From assembly GCA_045805265.1 (NCBI GenBank), contig JBJMLO010000027.1, positions 1 through 64,000 of the forward strand: 64,000 nt of DNA, read 5' to 3'. The position numbers and the translations under genes are program-made. The stretch is from JBJMLO01 sp045805265 (GTDB taxonomy: Bacteria; Actinomycetota; UBA4738; JACQTL01). The notes under the pieces were generated by a model that worked only from the letters and a program-made list of their open reading frames with translations, was not told the origin of the DNA and did no database searches. Below are positions 1 through 8,014 of this stretch, in pieces (position 1 is the stretch's first letter; the number at the start of each line of letters is the position of its first letter).

Positions 1-392
1 ACTACAGCGCACCGACCGCGGAGGCCGCTACAGACACCCCGGTCCCCCCGGCCTCTGATGCCAACCCGATCCCGAACGGGGCTCTACGGCCTCCCTACGG
101 TCCCGTTTCCGGCGCCGATGGCGGATCGGACGACCGATCGGGCTCTCGCGACCTCTCAGGAGCGCTCTATGCAAGCAGCGGAGGGGAGGTGAGAACCTCC
201 GGCCGGAACCCCGCGACTCAAGCCACCGAGTCTCCGTGAAACCCGGGGCGGTTCAGGACGGCTAAGAGGGCGTCGCCGGTCTCACCTCCGTGGCTCTCCA
301 GCAGTAGGAGCATCCCCGATCAACGCGCACAGCTTGTGGGAGGCGATCGATGACGCCCGTGGCAGAACATGACCCGTCAGGCAATTCGCTTG
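1..392. other. gene-free left edge with an IS end
   Basis: No convincing coding region is visible in this stretch. The only recognisable structure is a 28-bp sequence at 228-255 that looks like the right-hand terminal repeat of an IS3-family element whose body would lie to the left. No transposase reading frame can be recognised in the 227 bases before it, so either the element is badly decayed or only its end remains. The interval also contains the downstream flank of the pYEATS-like gene, whose stop codon is at 393. Confidence 0.4.
228..255 (+). repeat. IS3-type terminal repeat, copy 1
   Basis: The 28 bases start GAGTCTCC and end GGGGCGGTTCA. Read inward from the outer end this begins TGAACCGCCCC, a form seen at the ends of many actinobacterial IS3 elements. 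A second copy in the same orientation lies at 4651-4678, with 23 of 28 bases identical by eye. Both would be right ends, so the two do not form one simple element. Together they bracket the pYEATS/ATPase/Panacea genes, which suggests transfer or rearrangement by nested insertions. Confidence 0.45.
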
Positions 393-1361
393 CTACTCCG
401 GTTCCACCTCTCCCATAGGTTCGGGGAAGTCTAGGTAACGCTGGAGGACGACCACCTTCCCATCGGTGAAATGGATCCGGGCGAGGCAGAGTGCACCACT
501 GTAGGCGGAAACATCGAGACGGAATCCGTCTTCCGCGTTCGTCTTCGCAACGTCTTCCCCACGGAACCAGGAACTACCCAGATTGTACTCGACCTTCTCG
601 ACCTGTCGGTTGCTCAGCGGGCGGACGTCCTTGAGGGGGCCACGCTGCTTCTTGTGCTCCGCTAGACGGATGGAAATGTCCGCGAGTTGGCCCGGGGTCC
701 GAGAGGGTTGATGCCAGGTGTGCACAAGAAAGAGATTTCGATCGTCTTGGTAGATGTCATCCCGTCTCTTGAGCAAGCCCGTCTCGTCCGGTGCGGCCTC
801 GCCACCAGCCGATCCCAACCGGTCTTCATTCTCGAAGCCCAACTGGAGATAGAAGCGGGTCATTGCCGAGTCATCCGAACGACCCCGATCGTTCGCCGGG
901 TAGTCGGTCAATGCGGAGATTGGAATGGAGAGGATTTCGGCACCCAACGTCTTCTTGGCGGCAGAGGAAACTCTCGCAAAGGCGTCCCGGAGGCCAATGG
1001 TCGGGTCCCCCGTCTTGGGCAGATTCTCATAAGCGAGCAGATAAGCCGTCACTGCGTCGTTGATCCGTCCCTCCAGGAAGACACCTGAGTTCCGACAGGC
1101 CTGGTACATAGCCGAAGCTGTTGCTCTGGTCCGCTCTCTGACCGACCTGACATCGAGGGGTTTGGTCTCGTTCGCTGCCAAGGCACCAATGACGTCATCG
1201 TGGAACTCGCCCAATCTTCGGACCACCTCGGCGTAGGCATCGAGGCGGCGCTCATACAGGGCTTGGCTGAACGGCGACAGTCGAGAGCGGTACGTCAGAA
1301 AAACACCCATGGCTCCGACGAATAGGCCGCCCAAGCTCACGACAGCCGAACTCCAGTCCAT
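393..1361 (-). CDS. membrane-anchored protein with pYEATS-like C-terminus
   Basis: A 322-residue protein with one hydrophobic segment at about residues 5-23, a charged helical middle region, and a C-terminal part (about 208-315) that reads like the prokaryotic YEATS fold: VEKVEYNLGSSW near 254-265, then DGFRLDV, an alternating hydrophobic strand, and a final QRYLDFPE. Prokaryotic YEATS domains are known from comparative genomics as likely ligand-sensing modules in biological-conflict systems. The start is well supported because AAGGAGGG lies just before the ATG. The gene is followed on the same strand by IS debris and is preceded by the P-loop ATPase, so the two may once have been one unit. 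The pYEATS assignment is by motif pattern only; the middle region is unrecognised. Confidence 0.55.
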   Translation of the reverse strand: MDWSSAVVSLGGLFVGAMGVFLTYRSRLSPFSQALYERRLDAYAEVVRRLGEFHDDVIGALAANETKPLDVRSVRERTRATASAMYQACRNSGVFLEGRINDAVTAYLLAYENLPKTGDPTIGLRDAFARVSSAAKKTLGAEILSIPISALTDYPANDRGRSDDSAMTRFYLQLGFENEDRLGSAGGEAAPDETGLLKRRDDIYQDDRNLFLVHTWHQPSRTPGQLADISIRLAEHKKQRGPLKDVRPLSNRQVEKVEYNLGSSWFRGEDVAKTNAEDGFRLDVSAYSGALCLARIHFTDGKVVVLQRYLDFPEPMGEVEPE

Positions 1362-1540
1362 GGCCCTCCTTCGCGTGCCGGGCGGCGGATCTCTTCACGC
1401 AATATACTGCCGCGCCCTAGAGACTGTAACGCGAGTTTGTCATCTGGGCTCAGCGGACGATCATCCCGCCCGAGGGGTGATCGGAACGGCTGGCCGCGTC
1501 CGCCCTCGTCGGTCGTCTCGTATACGACGGGGGCCGACTC

Positions 1541-1825
1541 TAAAGTTAAGGGTGTTGTTGGCCCGGCCGAGCTCGCGGACCTCCCGATCGAAGTCCGTCA
1601 TCCGCCGGCGCTCTTCGGTTGAGACGCCGGGGCGGGCGCCCCCGTGAACTCGGCCTGGCGGACCCGGTTGCGGAGCGACTCGGTGCCGACGCCGAGCTGC
1701 CGCGCCACGCGGCTCACCACGCCGAAACGGTCGCCCTTGTTCTCCTCGATCGCCCTCGTAGCCCATCCGCACGGCCCGCTCACGCAGCTCCTGCGGGTAC
1801 TGTTCTGTGATGGGTTGAGTGCCAT
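1541..1825 (-). pseudogene. IS3-family transposase OrfA remnant
   Basis: Broken orfA of an IS3-family element. One frame gives PQELRERAVRM, a second gives GDRFGVVSRVARQLGVGTES then LRNRVRQAE (a helix-turn-helix region), and the first resumes with GVSTEERRRM and RELGRANNTLN, which matches the leucine-rich end of OrfA. At least two frameshifts are therefore needed to read the family pattern through. Homology stops near 1541 and no orfB (DDE catalytic part) follows. The remnant cannot encode an active transposase. Confidence 0.75.
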
Positions 1826-1850
1826 GATTCCACTTCCCTTCCAAGCGATG

Positions 1851-1879
1851 GAGTCTCCATCGTTCCCAGTTGGGGGTCA
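1851..1879 (-). repeat. terminal inverted repeat of the IS3 remnant
   Basis: Read on the minus strand this begins TGACCCCCAACTGGG and ends GGAGACTC, typical of one IS3 subgroup, and lies 25 bp before the orfA start. It shares only the inner GGAGACTC with the terminal repeats at 228-255 and 4651-4678, so it comes from a different IS type. Confidence 0.6.
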
Positions 1880-1890
1880 CTGCCGGGAGG

Positions 1891-3540
1891 CTAGGTACCA
1901 ATCTCCAGCGCCGAATGGAACATCGGGTGAACGGCAAAATGACTTGTGCGCGTCAACTTAGCCGATTGTTCAGCAAATTCGGCATTATCATATGCGTACG
2001 TGGGCGCCGCTCCCGCCGAGCTGGCGCATCCGATCAGGCCGATTCGATAGAGTAGCTCCGTGAGTGGACCGTACAACTCAGCCCATGACACGTCCTCGCT
2101 GTGCGGCTGCCACATCGGCTCGGCCAGGTCTGTCAGCCACCGACTTCCACCGAAGTCTTGGTCAGTACCCAACAGCATCCCTTCATCCAAGAGTTTCGTA
2201 AATCCATCCTTCGTGAGGGGACTCTTCACTCCCTTGAATAGCAATACTAGTTTGTGGATATCTGGGTAGGTAAGCTTCCACTCATCGCGTAGGGCAAGGA
2301 GGCGCCCCCTTGAATAGGGCAAGGTGGCTTCTCGGAGGTCGCTCCAATCGATCCGCGGTTTTCCAGCGGCCACGCCCAGGGCCTCGTTTAAGAATGCGAT
2401 TGCATCGCGCGGCCGCATTAGCGTCCGATCCAATATGTAATCCAACGCTCGACCTTGGGACTTGGTGGTCGGAGGTAGTAGGTCGCGCACAGAATTCACG
2501 TCTGTCAGGTCTGCGTGCTCCGCAGCAACTCGGGTACGCTCGTCAAGCATCTTCGTTAGTTCGATTCGGCGCCATCGCATGCGAAGAGCCAGCGCCCGGA
2601 ACTTCTCTTCCTGACCACCGCTTCGCTTCCCAAAATCTAGTTCCTCGAAGATGTTGGTCCTCAGTGCGACCAATACCTTAAGCTGACGAACGCGTTTTAG
2701 GTCTAGCACGGTGCGGAACAAACATCGGATCAGACTGTTCACCAAGCGCTCGTCGACCCAATCTCTGTCAAGATCATCGACCAGAATGTATGTGAAGTAT
2801 TGCGGCGAATCCAATATGTCCTCGTCGAGCACATCGACCATCTTGTGTAGGCGTGGTAGTTGAGTTTCGTTGACGACTCGCTGAAACCGCTCGGTCTGCT
2901 CGATTCGTTCCTCGGCCGTCATCTTGCTGTGGACTGCACCGTGTAAAGTTGCCTCACCCAGGTGGGCGAACCCAAAGCGAGCTTGAGCCTCTGCCTCGAC
3001 ATCACGCTCGAACGATTGGGTGATCTCCTTGATCCGCTCGTCGGACTCACACCAGAATCGACTTTCGAACTGGTTCAAGTAGTCGAGAGCTGCTTTCTTG
3101 GTTGGGTCCCGCTTGATTCGCTCGCCGAGAGAGGTGAGGAAGTTCTGCTTCGCTGCAGGGGAGTCCACCTTGTAATGATGCCTAATGACCTCCACGAGAA
3201 AGACATGCTTCCACAGAGCAATGAAGAGCGGGTCGAGGTTTACGTCGAGTGAGTCCAAATACCGAAGCACGCCGAGATCCGTAATGTACGTGAGAGACAG
3301 AGCTTCCGGATTGACGCGGATGACATGTCCGGGGTGCTCGATCTCTAGTTGTTCCAGCAGCGCGGACTTGCCGCTTCCCGTCCGCCCGACGAGGAAGCAC
3401 CTTGGATCGGTCGCGACCTCCACTGCAAGATAGTCATCCGAGACGAAGAACGCATCTCGGAGAAGGGGGTCAGCTTCCGCCTGCTCGCCTCCGAGCGTGA
3501 AGCGCCCCGCTAGTCTTCTGGCTGGCTGGCCCCTGCCCAT
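1891..3540 (-). CDS. P-loop ATPase, Sll1717-like
   Basis: A 549-residue soluble ATPase. Walker A is GRTGSGKS at residues 52-59, the Walker B-like strand YILVDDLDRDW is near 252-258, and a sensor-like VLVALRTN strand follows about 35 residues later. The overall pattern resembles the Sll1717-type P-loop ATPases, a family of unknown role often found in variable genomic regions; this family name is from memory of the pattern. The frame is open upstream to 3663, but the ATG at 3540 is preferred because GGAAGGAAG lies about 9-17 bp before it and the upstream extension is arginine-rich filler. The gene ends 11 bp before an IS3 end. With the pYEATS-like gene downstream on the same strand it may form a conflict or defence unit. 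Confidence 0.65.
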   Translation of the reverse strand: MGRGQPARRLAGRFTLGGEQAEADPLLRDAFFVSDDYLAVEVATDPRCFLVGRTGSGKSALLEQLEIEHPGHVIRVNPEALSLTYITDLGVLRYLDSLDVNLDPLFIALWKHVFLVEVIRHHYKVDSPAAKQNFLTSLGERIKRDPTKKAALDYLNQFESRFWCESDERIKEITQSFERDVEAEAQARFGFAHLGEATLHGAVHSKMTAEERIEQTERFQRVVNETQLPRLHKMVDVLDEDILDSPQYFTYILVDDLDRDWVDERLVNSLIRCLFRTVLDLKRVRQLKVLVALRTNIFEELDFGKRSGGQEEKFRALALRMRWRRIELTKMLDERTRVAAEHADLTDVNSVRDLLPPTTKSQGRALDYILDRTLMRPRDAIAFLNEALGVAAGKPRIDWSDLREATLPYSRGRLLALRDEWKLTYPDIHKLVLLFKGVKSPLTKDGFTKLLDEGMLLGTDQDFGGSRWLTDLAEPMWQPHSEDVSWAELYGPLTELLYRIGLIGCASSAGAAPTYAYDNAEFAEQSAKLTRTSHFAVHPMFHSALEIGT

Positions 3541-3970
3541 GTATGCCCCTGCTTCCTTCCATCGCCTGAGGCGAAGCATGATCGCCCCAAGGAGACAGGG
3601 CAACCTGCGAGGAGGCGATCCCCTCCGGCGGAGACGGGAGTCGATGCCACGCCGGGAGCGCACGGGAAGCGATCTAGCGGTGTGGGCCCGTACGAGTGCG
3701 CGGCGGCCGGAGCCTTAGTACCCTGTCTGCGCCGCCTTCTGTGCGAACCCGCCTGGTCGGTCGCCCTGTTTCGTTCTAACGGCCCGACCGGGGTGAGGTG
3801 CTCGTTGATCTGGAACAGGACCTCACTCGGTCCGCGTTCGTCGAAGTGGCTGCGTGCGATGAGCCGGGGGTAGGCACGGCTTGGGGGACCCTCGGCCGCG
3901 GCTCGGGCCTGACTCGATCCGGCGGTGCCCGGCGTTATGCTGTGGGTGGCCTGTGGAAAGGGGGCGGACG
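3541..3970. other. divergent intergenic region
   Basis: About 430 bp between the start of the P-loop ATPase (minus) and the Panacea gene (plus). No reading frame in it looks coding. A -10-like TATGCT at 3936-3941 lies 30 bp before the Panacea ATG and could be its promoter; no good -35 is visible. The ATPase promoter should also lie here but was not recognised. Confidence 0.4.
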
Positions 3971-4402
3971 ATGGCCAACGTGGATGACGTGGCAGCCGCT
4001 GTGCTGGAGCGAACGGGTGAGATCGACACATGGAAGCTTCAGAAACTTGTCTACTACTGTCAGGCTTGGCATCTCGTCTGGGAGGATGAACCCCTGTTCT
4101 CGGAGCGCATCGAGGCTTGGGCGAACGGCCCTGTCGTTCGGTCGCTGTACCGAGAGCATCGGGGCCGGTACCGCGTCAAGACCTGGAGCCGGGGTAACCC
4201 GGGCAACCTGAAGAGGCGGGAGCTAAGCAGCATCTTGTCCGTTGTGGACTTCTACGCCAGTAAGTCCGGCTTCGAGCTAAGCGCGTTGACGCACCGGGAG
4301 CCTCCATGGAAGAAGGCTCGAAAGGGCTTGGAGCCGAAGGAGCGAAGTGAGCGGGAGATCACCAAGGCGTCGATGGTCGAGTACTACGGCAGCTTGGCCT
4401 AG
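3971..4402 (+). CDS. Panacea/SocA-type antitoxin-like protein
   Basis: A 143-residue protein that matches the Panacea domain (formerly DUF4065, SocA-like). The N-terminal helix WKLQKLVYYCQAWHLVW (residues 21-37) followed by IEAWANGPVVRSLY (48-60) is the family signature. Panacea domains act as versatile antitoxins paired with many unrelated toxins, and the founding member SocA presents the toxin SocB to ClpXP. The frame is open from 3881, but the ATG at 3971 has GGAAAGGGGG just upstream and starts directly before the domain. No toxin gene is adjacent: 331 bp of non-coding DNA follows, and upstream is the divergent ATPase. It may be a solitary antitoxin, or partner to the ATPase or pYEATS protein. 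Confidence 0.8.
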   Translation: MANVDDVAAAVLERTGEIDTWKLQKLVYYCQAWHLVWEDEPLFSERIEAWANGPVVRSLYREHRGRYRVKTWSRGNPGNLKRRELSSILSVVDFYASKSGFELSALTHREPPWKKARKGLEPKERSEREITKASMVEYYGSLA

Positions 4403-4650
4403 TGACGAGGATGTCCCAGGGTCTGTTGAAGTCCGGCGGCGATCCCTGTTCTCTTAAGCAGCCTCCTCATCGAATTGCGGGCCGGTGACATCCCTCCCGA
4501 AGGCGCGCCAACGCCGCCAGCAGGGTCCTCCGGACTCCTCCGACCAGCTCGGATGGCCTCCGCCGGTTCCAGAACAGGCGCTCCGACCTGCTGGTACTCC
4601 CAGCGTGCCCTGATCGTATTGGCATGGCTCCATCCTCTACTCACCAATTG

Positions 4651-4678
4651 GAGCCTCCAAGAAACCGAGGGCGGTTCA
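4651..4678 (+). repeat. IS3-type terminal repeat, copy 2
   Basis: The 28 bases run from GAGCCTCC to GGGCGGTTCA and match the copy at 228-255 in 23 positions, in the same orientation. The repeat ends 55 bp before the phd start codon. Two same-facing ends about 4.4 kb apart suggest two independent insertions of related elements, or duplication of one end during a rearrangement that brought in the genes between them. Confidence 0.4.
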
Positions 4679-4687
4679 GTTCAGCTT

Positions 4688-4715
4688 GTGTCATAACCTT
4701 GGTGAGGTGTCATAA
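4688..4715 (+). promoter_or_regulatory. tandem GTGTCATAA repeats, likely Phd operator
   Basis: Two exact copies of GTGTCATAA start at 4688 and 4707, 19 bp apart, so they lie almost on the same face of the helix. The second ends 18 bp before the antitoxin start. Phd/YefM antitoxins usually repress their own operon by binding short repeats in the promoter, so this is the natural autoregulatory site. The function is inferred from position and repetition. Confidence 0.45.
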
Positions 4716-4733
4716 GGACAGAAGGCGAGACCG

Positions 4734-5012
4734 ATGGCCGAGATCCTGAGCGTGGCCGACGCGAAGAGGCGGTTTTCTGAACTGATCCAGCGAGTCAACA
4801 GGGGCGAGCGATTCCTCGTGACGCGCCGCGGCAAGCTCGCGGTTGCCCTGGTACCTCCAGATCAAGTGACGGATGAAGCGGAGGTGCGCCCCGCCGGACT
4901 CGCCACGATCGCGGGCGGATTGGCGGACTGGGACGAGTTGGACGACGTCGTGGCTGAGCTCTACCGGTCTCGGCATCGGGCGAAGGATCGACCCGCTCCC
5001 GATCTGGACTGA
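4734..5012 (+). CDS. Phd/YefM-family antitoxin
   Basis: A 92-residue antitoxin. The N-terminal half (MAEILSVADAKRRFSELIQR, then GERFLVTRRGKLAVALVP) is the Phd/YefM DNA-binding fold, and the acidic C-terminal tail (about 60-92) would wrap around the toxin. It neutralises the PIN-domain toxin encoded 3 bp downstream and probably represses the operon through the tandem repeats at 4688-4715. The start ATG is preceded by GGACAGAAGGCGAG. Family length is typical. Confidence 0.88.
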   Translation: MAEILSVADAKRRFSELIQRVNRGERFLVTRRGKLAVALVPPDQVTDEAEVRPAGLATIAGGLADWDELDDVVAELYRSRHRAKDRPAPDLD

Positions 5013-5015
5013 TCG

Positions 5016-5420
5016 GTGTACTGCTTCGACACGGACGTGCTGTCGGCCGTTCTTCGGCGAGAGCCGCCACTTCGCCTGATCCGACGCTTGGCTCGACTTC
5101 CGGCAGAAGACCAGTTCACGACGTCGATCACGTTAGGGGAACTTCTGTACGGCGCATCGAAGCGCGGGAGTCCAGAGTTGGCTGGCCGGATCCGCACCCT
5201 CGTCTCCGCCGCGGCTGCTGTGCTCGCCTTCGACGCACCTGCCGCCGAGCTCTATGGACGCCTGAGAGCCGAGCTGGAATCCAAGGGTCGCCGCCCGTAC
5301 GAACCCGACCTCCGGATCGCGTCGATCGCGTTGTCTCGCGACCTGACCCTGGTTACCGGGAGCGTGCGTCACTTCTCCCGGGTGCCGGGCCTTCGCGTCG
5401 AGAACTGGCCGGCGGACTGA
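5016..5420 (+). CDS. vapC: VapC-type PIN-domain RNase toxin
   Basis: A 134-residue PIN-domain protein starting with GTG, 3 bp after the antitoxin stop codon. Acidic residues of the magnesium site are visible: D5 in CFDTDVLS, E42 in TLGELLYGA and D98 in YEPDLRIASIA; the last conserved region reads LTLVTGSVRHF. VapC toxins are site-specific ribonucleases that cleave tRNA or rRNA and stop translation when the antitoxin is degraded. Length and motifs are normal, so the pair is probably functional. Confidence 0.88.
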   Translation: MYCFDTDVLSAVLRREPPLRLIRRLARLPAEDQFTTSITLGELLYGASKRGSPELAGRIRTLVSAAAAVLAFDAPAAELYGRLRAELESKGRRPYEPDLRIASIALSRDLTLVTGSVRHFSRVPGLRVENWPAD

Positions 5421-5533
5421 CGACTGAGGGATTTCTCTAACGACCTCCTCGGAATCTCGGGGGGAACGCTCCTTGGCCCGGCCATTGCGCTTGTGGATCG
5501 GCGTGGGTACCGTCGGGCCCTCCTGGAGGGACG

Positions 5534-7203
5534 ATGGCCGGACGGGTGGGGGAATCGACGCGGGCGTTCGGCCGCGTGTTCACGAACCCCAACCTGCGGC
5601 GCCTCCAGACCGCGTTCGCCGGCGCCTGGGTCACCGACTGGGCGTTCATGGTGGCGCTCGGCATTCTGGCGTTCCGGCGGGGGGGCGCCGTCTCGGTCGG
5701 GATCGCCGGCCTGTCGCGGATGCTGCCCGCCGCGGTCGTCAGCCCCCTGACCTCGTTCCTCGGAGACCGGTATCGCCGCAACGTCCTGCTGATCTGGGTC
5801 CAGGTCGCCTGGGCGGTGGCCTGGCGGGATCGTGGCTGGTGGTCGTCGCGCACGGCCCCACGGCGGTGCTGTACGCCCTGGCCGGGGTCACGGGGATCTG
5901 CATGGCGCTGTTCCGGGGCGTCGTCATCTCGCTGATTCCGTGGCTCGCCAGGAGCGCCGACGAGCTCGTGTCCTCGAACGTCGTCGCGAGCATGATCGAG
6001 GGGCTGGGGACGCTAGCCGGCCCGCTGGTCGGCGGCCTGGTCGCGGCGACGGCAGGCCCGGAGGCGGTCTTCCTCGGGTCCTCCGTGCTGGCGGCCCTCG
6101 GGCTGGGCCTCGTGGCGCGGATCCAACCGGAGGGGCAGGAGCTACGGACCTCCACCCATGCCCGGGCCGGCGTGGGTAGGGAGATCGGTGAGGGCTTCCG
6201 CGAGATACGCGGGAACCGCGACGCCCGGCTGGTCCTGTCGCTGTTCTTCGCGCAAACGTTCGTCCGCGGGGCCGTCAACGTCTTCGTCGTCGTGGCCGCG
6301 TTGGGCGAGCTGCGCATGGGGGCCTCGGGCGTCGGCCTCCTGACCGCGGCGGTCGGCGCGGGAAGCCTGGCCGGCTCGGCCGCGGGGCTGTCCCTGGTCG
6401 GACGGCGGCTCGGCGGGCCCCTCGCCCTCGGAGTCTTCCTGTGGGGGCTGCCGGTCGCCGTGGTGGGGGTCTGGGCGCACCCTGCGGTGGCGCTCGTCGC
6501 GCTGGGCGTGGTGGGGATCGGGAACGCGCTGATGGACGTCGCCGGCCTGACGCTCCTGCAGCGGCTCGTCCCGGACAACCGGCTGAGCCGCGTCGTCGGC
6601 GTCCTGCTCGGGGGCGCGATGGCCGCCGTCGGGGTCGGCTCGATCGTCACGCCGGGGCTGATCTCGTGGCTGGGGCTCCACGCGGCCATGGGAGTCGTCG
6701 GCGGGGCCCTGGCGCTGTGCGCGATCCTGGCGCTCCCCAGGTTGCGGCGCATCGACCGAGACGCGGGCGCGGCCCCGCCGGAGGTTGCGCTGCTGCGGGG
6801 CGTCCCGATGTTCGCCTCGCTGTCGGTGGCGGCGACGGAGCACCTCGCCTCGAGCATGCGACGCGTCGACGTCGAGGCCGGTACCCGGTTGATCGAGCAG
6901 GGCGACCCCGGCGACCGCTTCTATCTGGTCGCCGAGGGGACGTTCGAGGTCGCTGCCGGCGGGCACCTCGTCGCGCGACTCGGGCCCGGCTCCCACTTCG
7001 GGGAGATCGCCCTGGTGCGAGACGTCCCACGCACGGCCACCGTCACGGCGGCGACCTCCGGATCCGTCCTGGCCATCAGCCGGGACGCGTTCGTCGCGGC
7101 GCTGACGGGCCACGCCGCGAGCGTCACGACCGCCCACGAGTCGATCGAGGAGCGCCTGGCCCAGCTCCGGCAGATCGCATCGCCGGGTAAGGACAGGCCG
7201 TGA
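5534..7203 (+). CDS. MFS transporter with C-terminal cNMP-binding domain, frameshifted
   Basis: The gene reads as a major-facilitator transporter of about 12 membrane segments (roughly residues 30-410) followed by a cyclic-nucleotide-binding domain at the end (GTRLIEQGDPGDRFYLVAEG, then GPGSHFGEIALVRDVPRTAT, the phosphate-binding cassette). The N-terminal part, from ATG 5534 behind GGAGGGACG, is in one frame up to about 5815; from about 5820 (GSWLVVVAHGP onward) the protein continues in the neighbouring frame. One base appears to be missing around 5812-5826. This is either a real inactivating mutation or a sequencing error. The transporter part resembles drug-efflux MFS proteins. A truncated cyclase follows 43 bp downstream. 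Confidence 0.75.
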
Positions 7204-7245
7204 GGGCGCCTTGTGTCCGGGAAGGGGCTCCGGGACACTAGGCGC

Positions 7246-7362
7246 GTGCCACGAGGATCGCCGGAACGGCGACGACAACTCCGCACGGTCCTCTTCACGG
7301 ACATCGTGGGGAGCACCCAGCGGGCCGAGCAGCTCGGCGACGCCCGGCGGACGGCTCCTTGA
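7246..7362 (+). pseudogene. truncated class III nucleotide cyclase
   Basis: A 38-codon reading frame from GTG 7246 contains RTVLFTDIVGSTQRAEQLGD, the first metal-binding strand of class III adenylate/guanylate cyclases, and then hits a stop at 7362. Nothing else of the catalytic domain is found before the next gene. A neighbouring frame gives GRLLDDAQA, which also resembles the next part of the domain, so a frameshift plus a deletion is likely. The position directly behind a cNMP-binding transporter suggests the two once formed a cyclic-nucleotide circuit. Confidence 0.65.
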
Positions 7363-7528
7363 CGACGCACAAGCGTGACTTCGTCCCGGTCCCTGGACAG
7401 GCGTCTCGAGACGAGCTGCCTTGGCTACGATGAGTTTCACCGCGCCGCACGGTCGTTGTCTGCAGCAACCGGCGGTCGGGAGACGGACTCGACCGGGGAC
7501 CGAGACTCGAGTGGGAAGGAGGGTCGTC

Positions 7529-7903
7529 GTGGCTGAGCTGAAGTTCAGCAACGTCATGATCGGATCGGAGCGCCCGGAGGTGCTGGGCGAGTTCTACGCC
7601 GGCGTCTTCGACCGGCCGGCAGACTCGAAGGAGGGCGGCTTCTACGGCTGGCAGTTCGGCGCCGCCGGGCTGTCGGTCGGCGAGCACTCCGAGGTGAAGG
7701 GGCAGGCCGCGGAGCCCCAGCGCGTGATTCTCAATCTCGAGACCACCGAGGTCCGGGCCGAGTTCGACCGCATCGCGGCCACGGGCGCGACGGTGGTCCA
7801 GGAGCCCTACGAGATCCAGGGGATGTGGATCGCGACGTTCGCGGATCCGGACGGGAACTACTTCCAGCTGATGTCGCCGTGGGAGGGCCCGGCCACCTCC
7901 TGA
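7529..7903 (+). CDS. VOC/glyoxalase-family protein
   Basis: A 124-residue vicinal-oxygen-chelate protein: KFSNVMIGSERPEVLGEFYA starts the first beta-alpha-beta-beta-beta unit, and GMWIATFADPDGNYFQLMSP near the end is the usual second-unit signature. VOC proteins include metal-dependent dioxygenases, lyases and resistance proteins; the substrate cannot be told. The open frame extends upstream to 7421, but the GTG at 7529 is preferred because GGAAGGAGGGTC lies just before it and the upstream residues are basic filler. Confidence 0.8.
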   Translation: MAELKFSNVMIGSERPEVLGEFYAGVFDRPADSKEGGFYGWQFGAAGLSVGEHSEVKGQAAEPQRVILNLETTEVRAEFDRIAATGATVVQEPYEIQGMWIATFADPDGNYFQLMSPWEGPATS

Positions 7904-8014
7904 CACGCGGCATTTGGAGCCTGCCGACGAGTTTGGGAACATCCCACCTCCAGCTGCAAGACTGGGCCGGTTCGGCGCGCTCGTTCACCCGGGCAGTGGG
8001 AGTCCCTGGCAGGC

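Larger units (their letters stand above)
1541..1879 (-). mobile_element. truncated IS3-family insertion sequence
   Basis: Left part of an IS3-family element on the minus strand. It comprises a terminal inverted repeat at 1851-1879, a 25-bp leader and the frameshifted orfA; the right part with orfB and the other terminal repeat is missing. Its outer end is only 11 bp from the stop codon of the P-loop ATPase, so the insertion lies immediately behind that gene and separates it from the pYEATS-like gene on the same strand. Confidence 0.65.
4403..4733. other. intergenic region with IS end and tandem repeats
   Basis: About 330 bp between the Panacea gene and the Phd/VapC operon. Short open frames exist on both strands but match nothing recognisable. 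The right part carries an IS3-type terminal repeat (4651-4678) and, directly after it, two copies of GTGTCATAA before the phd gene. An IS body to the left of the terminal repeat would have to be completely degraded. Confidence 0.4.

Noticed and set aside
4399..4647. Minus-strand 82-codon frame as a possible toxin for the Panacea protein
   Set aside because: No toxin motif, no Shine-Dalgarno and opposite orientation behind the Panacea gene; too weak to call a partner.
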